Positions 39,726 to 48,289 of a stretch of 64,000 nt of DNA are shown one piece after another. Location: the NCBI RefSeq assembly GCF_022768985.1, contig NZ_JALEKL010000008.1, forward strand, positions 38,699 through 102,698. Direction: 5' to 3'. The stretch is from Methanosphaera sp. (GTDB lineage: Archaea; Methanobacteriota; Methanobacteria; Methanobacteriales; Methanobacteriaceae). A program made the position numbers and the translations under genes. How positions within the stretch are numbered: position 1 is the stretch's first letter; each line of letters opens with the position of its first letter. The notes beneath the pieces are model-generated. The model searched no databases. It was not told the DNA's origin and saw only the letters and a program-made list of their open reading frames with translations.

Positions 39726-41531
39726 TTAAAATATCCATATTATAACAAGTATTACAGCTGCTATAAATAGAACTGGTGCTAATAATTTACTTACAGAAAC
39801 AACAGATGCAATTGTTGTAACAAGCTCTGTTGTATGATTAGGACCTAGTGTTTTAAGATTAACATGAATAGTATCAGATGCAACAGAGACCTCCTCAAGG
39901 TCATCTAAAGCCTCACCCACAAGTTTTAATGTTTTTTCAATTAAAATATCACTGTGACGACTTCCTACTGTAACACCACCACCAGAGATGGTATTTACAA
40001 TGTGTGTATCTGTAGTCATAGCTTCCATCATATCAATTTCAGGATAAGCTTCTTTGACTTTTTCAAATATTTCCTCACGGAAGTGTTGTTTCATATTATT
40101 TCCATCATAAACCAGGTATGCCATAAGTTGACTATCAACTTTTGTAATCATAACCTTAATTCCACTATCTCCAATACCATCTTTTGCAACAATTTCACGC
40201 ACTGGATCAAATGAACATCCCATCATTATCTTATGCATGGAAGGTTTTTCGATACTATCTACTGCATTTTCAAGTTGAAGTACTCTGTTGTGTCCTGCAA
40301 GAAGACGTTCATAGTTACCATCAAGACAGTTGTGACAATCAACAAATACAACATCACGAACATCTGTTTTAAATTTTGTCTTATACATTATTGAAAGACC
40401 AACACCATAGTCTATATCATCACCAATATTAGGTGCAAATGTTACAAGTTCAATACATCCTTCATCAAAAAATTGTATACCGATCTTTGCATCATCATAT
40501 TGTACTCTTTGAAATACTGATGCTTCATCTGAATACTCTAGATTTGGTAGTGCTTCATTGATCTTTGCAATTACCTTTTTAAGTTCACTTTCTGCAACTG
40601 GGTTAAAATCATGTGTTGCAGCTCCATGTGCAATTATTGTAAAATCATCAAGTGCTTCTGCAATAACAGTTGGAAGATTTCCACCACCAATAGATCCTAC
40701 AGGTCCTGGATGTATACATGGTGATATATAGTTAGCTTTAATATTTCCATTTTTATCTTTAAAGCTGATAAGTCCTACTGTTGTATCAACTTCTTCTCCC
40801 ATATCATCAAATACACTTTCAAGAGCATTTGATCCTTCACTAATTTGTGCAATAAATAAACTTAATAGTTCAAGACCACCAACTCCAAGATTTCCCTTAA
40901 TTGGTGATTCTATTATTGCAACAAATGAATAAATTGCAATTGCAAGAAGTATTGCACCTATAATTGCCTTGAAATATAATGATAAAACAACAGCTTTTGA
41001 TACTGTTACTTGAAGATATATTACAACAATAAACATACTTAGTGTAATAAGTGGTTGTATTGCTGCAATTAGTACACCTTGGTAGTATTTAATATTTGAT
41101 GTTGCCCATAATATGAGTGCTTCAACTGCAAACATGAATAGTATTCCAAGTATTATAACACTTATTAGTGAAATATCAATAAATAATGATACTACTGCTG
41201 CTAAATCATAGAAGATACATAAAAACATCATTGCAACAAATGAAAGAAACATTGCCTGTTTAAGTTTCATATGACGTTTCTTTAGAGAATTTGTAATACT
41301 ATGTATCAGTCCACCTGAAATAATTGCTGGAAGTCCAAATAGGAAAAATCCTGTTGCTCCACCAGATATAAATGTATATACAATTCCACTAAGTGGTATT
41401 CCAGGCATTATACAATCTGCAATTGATCCTGAAAGAAAACTAAAAACAAGTATAAGAAATACTGACATGTTAGTTTTTGGAAGTGAAACCATATACTTTG
41501 ATAGTGCAACTACTCTGTCACTTATTGCCAT
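39726..41531 (-). CDS. DUF2070 family membrane protein
   Basis: 601 residues. The N-terminal 225 residues contain about seven membrane segments (LILVFSFLSGSIADCIMPG and onward). A soluble central/C-terminal domain runs from 230 to about 575 with a conserved ISPCIHPGPVGSIGGGNLP segment (around 268), FVDCHNCLDG and a SGGGVTVGSRHSDI loop; a final hydrophobic helix ends the protein. Matches the archaeal DUF2070 family as I remember it; function unknown. The His, Asp and Cys residues of the soluble part suggest metal binding, unproven. SD GGAGAG. Monocistronic and divergent from the fumarase gene. Confidence 0.8.
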   Translation of the reverse strand: MAISDRVVALSKYMVSLPKTNMSVFLILVFSFLSGSIADCIMPGIPLSGIVYTFISGGATGFFLFGLPAIISGGLIHSITNSLKKRHMKLKQAMFLSFVAMMFLCIFYDLAAVVSLFIDISLISVIILGILFMFAVEALILWATSNIKYYQGVLIAAIQPLITLSMFIVVIYLQVTVSKAVVLSLYFKAIIGAILLAIAIYSFVAIIESPIKGNLGVGGLELLSLFIAQISEGSNALESVFDDMGEEVDTTVGLISFKDKNGNIKANYISPCIHPGPVGSIGGGNLPTVIAEALDDFTIIAHGAATHDFNPVAESELKKVIAKINEALPNLEYSDEASVFQRVQYDDAKIGIQFFDEGCIELVTFAPNIGDDIDYGVGLSIMYKTKFKTDVRDVVFVDCHNCLDGNYERLLAGHNRVLQLENAVDSIEKPSMHKIMMGCSFDPVREIVAKDGIGDSGIKVMITKVDSQLMAYLVYDGNNMKQHFREEIFEKVKEAYPEIDMMEAMTTDTHIVNTISGGGVTVGSRHSDILIEKTLKLVGEALDDLEEVSVASDTIHVNLKTLGPNHTTELVTTIASVVSVSKLLAPVLFIAAVILVIIWIF

Positions 41532-41983
41532 TATAACTCTCCATATATAATTTGTTTTACTAAAATCGTATTTTCACCCTTATATTCATCTTTCCATTGG
41601 AATCTTTTCCATATAATATATAAAAATAAAAAGATTTTTCTTTATTATCATAGAAAAGAAATTAAAAATGGGGAAGTGAATTTTTTTATAAGTTTAATAA
41701 TAACTATATCTTTTTTATATAATAAATAATATTTACATAAATAATAATAAATTCCATGATAGTTTCATAAATTATCTAGCAACATATAATATCAAATAGT
41801 ATTTTAGATTTTAGCCTACTTTTATTTTATATTAGTATTTTCTCTTTTATATTAAAATAAAATAATATTATACATTAAATACATAACATATTATTAGAGA
41901 AAAGCTTTCTTTTTATTAAAAGAAAAATTAAGTTTTATTTTAAAATTATATAAATAATTTATACTATGGGGGATCATGTAAAT
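41532..41983. other. Divergent intergenic region with a palindromic hairpin
   Basis: About 450 A/T-rich bases between the DUF2070 gene and the fumarase beta gene. TTTCTTTT-TATT-AAAAGAAA at 41906-41925 is a perfect 8+8 inverted repeat with a 4-base loop, about 60 bases before the fumarase start; it could be an operator or leader hairpin. No gene was seen. Confidence 0.45.
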
Positions 41984-42511
41984 ATGGAATATGAATTAGA
42001 AACACCATTAAAAGATGAAGATATTAGCAAACTAAAAGCTGGAGATACAGTTTATTTAACTGGAAAAATCTACACAGCACGTGATAGTGCACATAAAAGA
42101 ATCATAGAAGAAGGTGCACCTATGGATCTTGAAGGAGTAGTATTATTCCATGCAGGACCTATTATTAAAGAAGATGAAAATGGTGAATATAAAATTGTAG
42201 CTGTTGGTCCTACAACTAGTATGCGTATGAATCCATATGAACCTGAAGTTTTAAATCGTGGAGTAAAAGCTATTATTGGTAAAGGTGGAATGGATGATAA
42301 CACACAAAAAGCACTTGTTGATAACAATGCAGCATTCCTAACTGCTGTTGGTGGATGTGCAGCATTATATGTAAGTAGTATTAATAAGATTGACTCTGTT
42401 AACTGGCTTGATCTTGGTATGCCTGAGGCTATCTGGGAGCTTGATGTTGAAAGATTTGGTCCTTTAATTGTTACAATGGATTCTAAAAATAACAACTTAT
42501 ATAAACGTTAA
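41984..42511 (+). CDS. fumB: Fumarate hydratase beta subunit (class I, two-subunit type)
   Basis: Small subunit of the iron-sulfur fumarase/tartrate dehydratase family, which interconverts fumarate and malate in the incomplete TCA pathway of methanogens. Motifs: [55 protein letters not shown] and [14 protein letters not shown]. The frame opens at ATG 41966, but GGGGGAT lies just inside it, nine bases before ATG 41984, giving [11 protein letters not shown] (175 residues). The alpha subunit, which binds the 4Fe-4S cluster, is not in this window. Followed after 34 bases by a PsbP-like gene. Confidence 0.88.
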   Translation: MEYELETPLKDEDISKLKAGDTVYLTGKIYTARDSAHKRIIEEGAPMDLEGVVLFHAGPIIKEDENGEYKIVAVGPTTSMRMNPYEPEVLNRGVKAIIGKGGMDDNTQKALVDNNAAFLTAVGGCAALYVSSINKIDSVNWLDLGMPEAIWELDVERFGPLIVTMDSKNNNLYKR

Positions 42512-42545
42512 GAAAATAATAAATTTCAAGGGGTTTTGAAATAAA

Positions 42546-43187
42546 GTGAAAAAAATACTTCTCCCCATTGCTTTTGTTGCATCAGTTGTGCTTATTGCAG
42601 GATTTTTTATGATGACACCAACTTATCTTCAAAACAATGGTGATATGAAACATTTTGAAGATTCAGATGTTAGCTTTGATATAAACAGCACATGGACTGT
42701 TAGTCAGTATGATAATGCAATACTTGTACCATTTTTATCTGGTAGTGCAAATAGTTTAACACTTACACCTACAAGTAAGACTGCATACAGCTATCAGGGT
42801 GATATTAGTAATCTTACAAGTGATGGTAAAGTTCTAAATACAAGTACTACTAATGCTACAGATGTAGTTATTGTACAAAGTGAAATTACTAAGATGGACT
42901 CTCTTCCTGATGGTGTTTCAATTGATGATGCATATAAGTCAGATTCATTATATAAGGTAATGGAAAATACTGGTAGTTTTAATCTTGACAACCAGACAAC
43001 AGTTGATATTAATGGAAAACCTGCTCATCAATTCAGATATACTGTAACTTATACTCAGTATGTTGATACATGGATTGAAGATAATGGTCATTATTATCGT
43101 ATCTTATGTCAAGCACCAAGTACTGTTTTCGGCTCTGCTGAAAGTCAGTTTGATATAATACTTGGAAGCTTTAAAATTAAAAGTTAG
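42546..43187 (+). CDS. PsbP-like exported protein
   Basis: 213 residues starting at GTG 42546 (AAGGGG upstream). One N-terminal hydrophobic segment (KKILLPIAFVASVVLIAGFF) acts as a signal or membrane anchor. The rest is a beta-rich domain with the layout of the archaeal PsbP/PsbP-related family: FEDSDVSFDINSTWTVSQY near the start, a central VVIVQSEITKMDSL strand, VDINGKPAHQFRYTV and a closing QFDIILGSFKIK strand. Several Asn sequons fit an extracellular location. Function unknown. Confidence 0.7.
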   Translation: MKKILLPIAFVASVVLIAGFFMMTPTYLQNNGDMKHFEDSDVSFDINSTWTVSQYDNAILVPFLSGSANSLTLTPTSKTAYSYQGDISNLTSDGKVLNTSTTNATDVVIVQSEITKMDSLPDGVSIDDAYKSDSLYKVMENTGSFNLDNQTTVDINGKPAHQFRYTVTYTQYVDTWIEDNGHYYRILCQAPSTVFGSAESQFDIILGSFKIKS

Positions 43188-43380
43188 ATAAGAATATACT
43201 TTTAATTTACTTATTCTTTTTTTTGTAGAAAATTTTTTTTTTGGGATATTACCTATTTTTTTTTAATAGTTATACTTGTTTTATTATGTGATATTATTAA
43301 TATTACAATTTATAAAATATTATTACTTAAACTTTATTTCAATACAATAGATTATAAAAAAAAAATTTAAGGATGTTAAT

Positions 43381-43686
43381 ATGAACAGTAAATTAGAAGA
43401 AAAATTTAGACAATTTGCAGAAGCTCAACAGGAAACTCTTAAAGAAAGTGGACTTACAGTTGAAGATTTCATTAAAGATGCTATGATGTGGGCTGAAAGT
43501 GAAGAAGGTAAACTTGAACTTAACAAAATGGTATTGATGGATGATATTAAAGAAATTGAATCTGAAATTAATGAAATTAAATCTGAAATTGCAGAAAAAA
43601 ACAGTCAGATTAATGAGTTAAATAATAAAATTTCTAAAAAACAGAAAGCTATTGATGAAATAGATGTTGAGATTAAAAACTTATAG
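43381..43686 (+). CDS. Small coiled-coil protein
   Basis: 101 residues, not recognised. Residues 1-50 are helical and acidic (FRQFAEAQQETLKESGLTVEDFIKDAMMW). Residues 52-101 form an almost perfect heptad coiled coil built of IKEIESEINEIKSEI repeats. No signal or membrane segment. AAGGATG ribosome site. Only 14 bases separate it from the next small gene, so the two are probably co-translated and may interact. Confidence 0.65.
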   Translation: MNSKLEEKFRQFAEAQQETLKESGLTVEDFIKDAMMWAESEEGKLELNKMVLMDDIKEIESEINEIKSEIAEKNSQINELNNKISKKQKAIDEIDVEIKNL

Positions 43687-43700
43687 AGGATGCGTTATTT

Positions 43701-43898
43701 ATGGTTGAATTAAAATTCAAAGAAAAAGTTATAAGAAAAGATGATGATGAAAATGAGCCAATGTATGTTAAAATTCCACAACAAATTATTGATGCATACA
43801 CTCTTCATGATGGTGATAAAATAGAATGGAGCTTTACAATTAATTGTAAAAACCAGAAAACTACTACATTTACAAGAAGATATAATGGTATAGATTAG
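43701..43898 (+). CDS. Small unknown protein, 65 residues
   Basis: A short beta-rich, charged protein (VELKFKEKVIRKDDDENEPM, then IPQQIIDAYTLHDGDKIEWSFTI). The phrase 'IPQQIIDAYTLHDGDKIEW' resembles the swapped-hairpin AbrB/SpoVT DNA-binding fold, where a Lys/Pro strand is followed by LKxGDxIEW. That suggests a small AbrB-like regulator or antitoxin, with the coiled-coil protein upstream as its partner; this is inference. GAGGATG ribosome site. Confidence 0.6.
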   Translation: MVELKFKEKVIRKDDDENEPMYVKIPQQIIDAYTLHDGDKIEWSFTINCKNQKTTTFTRRYNGID

Positions 43899-44926
43899 AT
43901 TTTCTTTTATCTAATTTATCCCTTTTTTTTACTTTCACCACCTAAGGATATATTATTTTTATTTTTATTGTAAATGTTTTTTTTTATGAACTTTATTTTT
44001 TTTATGTATGGAGATGATTCTTTATTTTTTGTTTATTTTTGATATATATTCTTTTTGTGTATATTTTATGAACTTAGTTGTGTATGTTTTATGAACAAAT
44101 TTTGTGTTTTTGTTCATGTTTTTGGTATTTTATTTCATGTTTTATGTTATATTTTTATTAGTGATTTTATGCATTATGTAAGCATATTTATACACATTAT
44201 GTGAACTAAATTTTTAAAAAGTTCTCTTTATATGAACAATATTTCTTATTTTTAATCACTAAATAGGAACTATCTTATATCAAAGATACACAAAATATGA
44301 ACCATAAAAAACACTTAAAATGTTAAATAGCACTAAAAACAACTAAATACACTAAAAAAACCCATAAAAATTCTTAAAAATACAAAATAAGCCCTAAAAA
44401 CAAATTAAATAAAAATAATATAAAACAATATAAAAACAATTAAAACACTAAAAAAACAACTAAAAGATAATTAAAAAGTAAAATAAACTAAAATAATAAA
44501 TAAAATCCAAAACAATACAATATCCACATTATAAATAACTAAAAAACACATAAAAACAAATAATTATCACTTCACAAACAAGGAACAGTAGGAGTTTTAT
44601 TTTTTTGTTTTATAATAATATATAAATAATAAACAATAGAATATATTAAAATATAAATATTAATAATATTTTAAGTAAAACTATAAAAAATTATACAAAA
44701 ACATAAAAACAGAAATTAATGTAATTATTTAATATTTTTATAGTAAGATAAGTAATATATTATAATATTAATTTAACTACAAATTATTTAAGATCATAAT
44801 TCATACAAAAAAAAATAAATTAACCCCACTGATAACATATTTTAAAAGACAAGCAAGAAAAGATGCAATAAATAATTGTATAGAAATTTTGTATGAACTA
44901 TGCAAAATAATTACAGGAGATGTTTA
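43899..44926. other. 1-kb non-coding block with strand-composition flip and TATGAAC repeats
   Basis: No ORF of note. The first 340 bases are T-rich (T with some G); from about 44260 to 44880 the sequence is A-rich (A with some C), a sharp change of strand bias inside one intergenic block. TATGAAC occurs at 43985, 44067, 44090, 44231, 44296 and 44892, and in inverted form as GTTCAT at 44112. A small inverted repeat TATGC/GCATA lies at about 44169-44187. This could be a replication-related or chromosome-organising site, an RNA locus or a decayed region; no Cdc6/Orc gene is nearby. Confidence 0.5.
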
Positions 44927-45850
44927 ATGGGCAAAAAAAGAAAAAGATCCCACCAACCTACAAATAAGTATGAAGATCCTCAGAAACCTGAAGATTTAAT
45001 TCACGCACGAAAAGATTATAAATTACATCTCACAGTATTTGTTGCAATAGTTATTGCAGAATACATTGGAATATACACACTACAACTTGGTGGTATAACA
45101 ATAGTTCTAATGCCACTTTTGTATTCATTAGTTCTTGCAATTGCATTCTACCTACTAAAGCCAATAAAATGGATACAAGAGACACAGTCAAAAGAGGCAG
45201 AAACAATAATGATGCTTCTTATAGGACCACTACTTGCAAAGCTTGCAATAGCAAGTGGTCAAAACATTGGAATTATATTCAATTCAGGACCTGCAATACT
45301 ACTTCAAGAGGTAGGAAACCTTGGAACAATCTTTTTAGCACTTCCTATAGCATTACTGTTAGGATTTAAAAAAGAAAGTATTGGTATGACAAGTTCAATA
45401 TGTCGTGAACCACAAATGGCTGTTGTAATTGATAAATTCGGAGTTTCATCACCTGAAACAAAAGGATTTTTCACAGTATTTCTAATAGGAACAGTACTGG
45501 GAACACCATTTATAAGCCTTCTTGTAAGTGTACTTACATTTATACTGCCACTACATCCATTTGCATATGGTATGGCGTGTGGTATTGGAAGTGCAAGTAT
45601 GAATGCTGCAGCTGTAGCATCGCTTATTACGATATATCCAATGTATTCAGTACAACTTGAAGCATTTAGTGGTATGGCCAACATGATTTCAATGGTTACT
45701 GGAATGTATGTATATATTCTTGTTGCAATACCATTAACACAATGGTTATACAAGGTTCTTGAACCACCTATCTCAAAAGTTAGGTCAATCTTTATTAAAG
45801 ATGAAAACAATAACAACAATAATAGTGAAATAAACAAATCAGAAGGATAG
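44927..45850 (+). CDS. DUF3100-like integral membrane protein, copy 1
   Basis: 307 residues, about 8-9 membrane segments after a basic cytoplasmic N-terminus (MGKKRKRSHQPTNK). Family-typical segments shared with two paralogs downstream: LHLTVFVAIVIAEYIG, QSKEAETIMMLLIGPLLAKLAI, GFKKESIGMTSSICREPQMA and LPLHPFAYGMACGIGSASMN. Probably a transporter; substrate unknown. ATG 44900 also opens the frame, but CAGGAGATG is correctly placed only for ATG 44927. Followed after 7 bases by a second membrane protein gene, probably its partner. Asn-rich C-terminal tail. Confidence 0.75.
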   Translation: MGKKRKRSHQPTNKYEDPQKPEDLIHARKDYKLHLTVFVAIVIAEYIGIYTLQLGGITIVLMPLLYSLVLAIAFYLLKPIKWIQETQSKEAETIMMLLIGPLLAKLAIASGQNIGIIFNSGPAILLQEVGNLGTIFLALPIALLLGFKKESIGMTSSICREPQMAVVIDKFGVSSPETKGFFTVFLIGTVLGTPFISLLVSVLTFILPLHPFAYGMACGIGSASMNAAAVASLITIYPMYSVQLEAFSGMANMISMVTGMYVYILVAIPLTQWLYKVLEPPISKVRSIFIKDENNNNNNSEINKSEG

Positions 45851-45857
45851 ATTAGTT

Positions 45858-46322
45858 GTGTCAAAATTATCAATTAGAACAGTAATAGAGTGGATACTAA
45901 TACTGATGATATTTTCAGTAATGGCAGCAATTGGTAATGTTATAGGATATAATTATCCATTTACTACATCCCTCATTGGTATGTTAATACTATGTTTTAT
46001 TACACTCATAGGACTTATGATTGAAAAAACAATTGGTCATAATATTCCTGCAATAATTTACATAAGTATTATTGGATTATTAATATCAGTACCATGGTCT
46101 CCAATAGCTGGAAGCGTAATTTATTACACATCACACGTTGATTTAGTATCACTTACAACAATACTTCTTGCTTATGCAGGTATATCAATGGGTAAAGATC
46201 TTAAAGATTTCAAAAAAATTGGATTAAGAGGAATAATAGTAACATTTTGTGTAATAATAGGAACTTTCCTAGGATCAGCATTAATTGCACAAGTTGTTTT
46301 ATCTACAACAGGAATGATATAA
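45858..46322 (+). CDS. Four- to five-segment membrane protein paired with DUF3100 protein
   Basis: 154 residues starting at GTG 45858 with AGAAGGAT upstream. Hydrophobic segments lie at about 11-30, 35-53, 62-80, 90-108 and 125-150; the conserved-looking loop AYAGISMGKDLKDFKKIGLRG precedes the last one. The layout recalls the half-transporter pairs of the LrgA/LrgB or LysO kind, but I do not recognise the family. Only 7 bases from the DUF3100 gene, so most likely a two-component transporter with it. The two DUF3100 paralogs downstream lack such a partner. Confidence 0.65.
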   Translation: MSKLSIRTVIEWILILMIFSVMAAIGNVIGYNYPFTTSLIGMLILCFITLIGLMIEKTIGHNIPAIIYISIIGLLISVPWSPIAGSVIYYTSHVDLVSLTTILLAYAGISMGKDLKDFKKIGLRGIIVTFCVIIGTFLGSALIAQVVLSTTGMI

Positions 46323-46512
46323 AACAACTATCTACCCTTAAATCCCCTTTTTTTCTAAAAAAAGAATTACTACTACTTTTTTTTATTATATTTAAAATTT
46401 AATATTTTCAACTCTTTTTTTTACTAGAACTTTCTATTTTTTACATGGAAAAAATAAAATTTATTACTCTATTTTTACAAATAACTACTTGGGAAAAAAA
46501 TAGGTATGATAT

Positions 46513-47322
46513 ATGATGAAATCTAAAGAAAATATAAGTATATTTGATTTCAGAATACATCTAACTGTACTAGTTTGTAGTATTATAGCAGTATCTATTG
46601 GAAGTAGAAGTTTTACTATTTTTAATATGAAAATTATCATATTACCATTTATTTATTCATTAATTTTATCTGTTATATGTTACATTCTAAGACCTGTTAG
46701 ATTTATTTCAGAAAAACAGTCACATGAAGCATCAAGTGTTATGATTATAGTAATGGGTGTTTTAATTGCAAAACTTGGAGTTATTAGTGGTACTAAGATT
46801 CAGTATTTTCTACAGATAAATCCAGCATTAATTCTTCAAATGATAGGACATATTGGTCCTGTACTTTTAGCACTTCCTGTTGCATTATTGCTTGGATTTA
46901 AACGTGAAGCAATTGGAATGTCAACATCTATCTGTCGTGAGCCACATATGACAATTATAATGAATAGATATGGTGTTGAATCTGATGAATTTCGTGGATG
47001 TATGAGTATTTATATTATTATAAGTATTCTTGGTGCAATTATAATTACACTTATTACATCAATTCTTCCACACATCTTACCTCTTCATCCATATGCATAT
47101 GCTATTGCATGTGGTAGTATTGGTAGTACTGGTATGAATACAGCATCAATTACCACTCTTTGTGGTATGTATCCTGGTATTTCTGATTCATTATATGCTT
47201 TCAGTTCTTTTGCACATATAATTTCATTAGTTCTTGGATTGTATTTCTTCATGTTTATTGCAATTCCATTAAGTGAGAAGTTATATGATGTTCTAATTAA
47301 GATGAAACAAAAAAGAAATTAG
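46513..47322 (+). CDS. DUF3100-like integral membrane protein, copy 2
   Basis: 269 residues, same fold and motifs as copy 1: FRIHLTVLVCSIIAVSIG, QSHEASSVMIIVMGVLIAKLGV, GFKREAIGMSTSICREPHM, LPLHPYAYAIACGSIGSTGMNTAS. Copies 2 and 3 are closer to each other than to copy 1 (shared GSKSFTIFN/GSRSFTIFN and DEFRG). It lacks the basic N-terminal tail of copy 1. Tandem duplication is evident. Function unknown, presumably transport. Confidence 0.72.
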   Translation: MMKSKENISIFDFRIHLTVLVCSIIAVSIGSRSFTIFNMKIIILPFIYSLILSVICYILRPVRFISEKQSHEASSVMIIVMGVLIAKLGVISGTKIQYFLQINPALILQMIGHIGPVLLALPVALLLGFKREAIGMSTSICREPHMTIIMNRYGVESDEFRGCMSIYIIISILGAIIITLITSILPHILPLHPYAYAIACGSIGSTGMNTASITTLCGMYPGISDSLYAFSSFAHIISLVLGLYFFMFIAIPLSEKLYDVLIKMKQKRN

Positions 47323-47447
47323 AAAAAGTTAAAATTATAAAATTTTTAATAAGGAAAGATATTTGCTTAACTTAAAATATTATGTTAATCATATCTTTTT
47401 TTATTGAATAAAATATTTTTTTTTATTAAACATGGATTTTACATAAA

Positions 47448-48278
47448 ATGATATCACAAAAACATAATAATTTATTAGATTTTAGGCTACATATATGTGT
47501 ATTAATTTGTAGTATTATAGCACTATTAATTGGAAGTAAAAGTTTCACTATTTTTAATGTAAAAATTATTATATTACCTCTTATTTATTCAATGGTTTTT
47601 GCAATTATATGCTACATAATACCTAATAAATATATTACAGATAAGCAGTCATATGAGGCAACAGATGTAATGACAATAACAATAGGTGTACTAATTGCAA
47701 AACTTACAATAATAAGTGGTGCAAATATAAACTACATAATACAAACAGGACCCATGCTACTTCTACAAGAACTTGGAGATATTGGTGCAATATTTCTAAC
47801 ACTACCTGTTGCACTTATTTTAGGATTTAAACGTAAATCAATTGGAATGTCATCATCTATCTGTCGTGAACCACAAATGGCAATGATGATTAACAAATAT
47901 GGTGCTGCATCTGATGAATTTCGTGGATTTATGATTGTATATATAACAGGAAGTATCTTTGGAACAATACTAGTTAGTTTTATTGCAACAATTATGCCAC
48001 ATATCCTGCCTCTTCATCCATTTGCATATGCTATGGCATGTGGTATGGGAAGTACAAGTATGAATGTAGCATCAATAACAACACTATGTTCACTATATCC
48101 ATCTATTGCCGGTGAATTATATGCACTAAGTGCTGTTGCAAACATAATATCTGTAGTTCTTAGTGTGTATGTTTTCATGTTTATATCACTACCACTTACT
48201 GAGAAATTATATAGTGTATTTATGAAAATAAAACAAAAAAGTAAAAAAGTAAAGGGGATTAAAATATTAAGGATATGA
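47448..48278 (+). CDS. DUF3100-like integral membrane protein, copy 3
   Basis: 276 residues, paralog of the two preceding proteins: FRLHICVLICSIIALLIGSK, QSYEATDVMTITIGVLIAKLTI, GFKRKSIGMSSSICREPQMA, LPLHPFAYAMACGMGSTSMNVAS. Ends with a basic tail (KIKQKSKKVKGIKILRI). Lies 125 bases after copy 2 with an A/T-rich gap and a weak ribosome site. Convergent with the flippase gene. Confidence 0.72.
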   Translation: MISQKHNNLLDFRLHICVLICSIIALLIGSKSFTIFNVKIIILPLIYSMVFAIICYIIPNKYITDKQSYEATDVMTITIGVLIAKLTIISGANINYIIQTGPMLLLQELGDIGAIFLTLPVALILGFKRKSIGMSSSICREPQMAMMINKYGAASDEFRGFMIVYITGSIFGTILVSFIATIMPHILPLHPFAYAMACGMGSTSMNVASITTLCSLYPSIAGELYALSAVANIISVVLSVYVFMFISLPLTEKLYSVFMKIKQKSKKVKGIKILRI

Positions 48279-48289
48279 TTAATTAAAGA

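Noticed and set aside
43899..44926. Replication origin
   Set aside because: No Cdc6/Orc gene nearby and no recognised origin-recognition box; kept only as an unexplained region.
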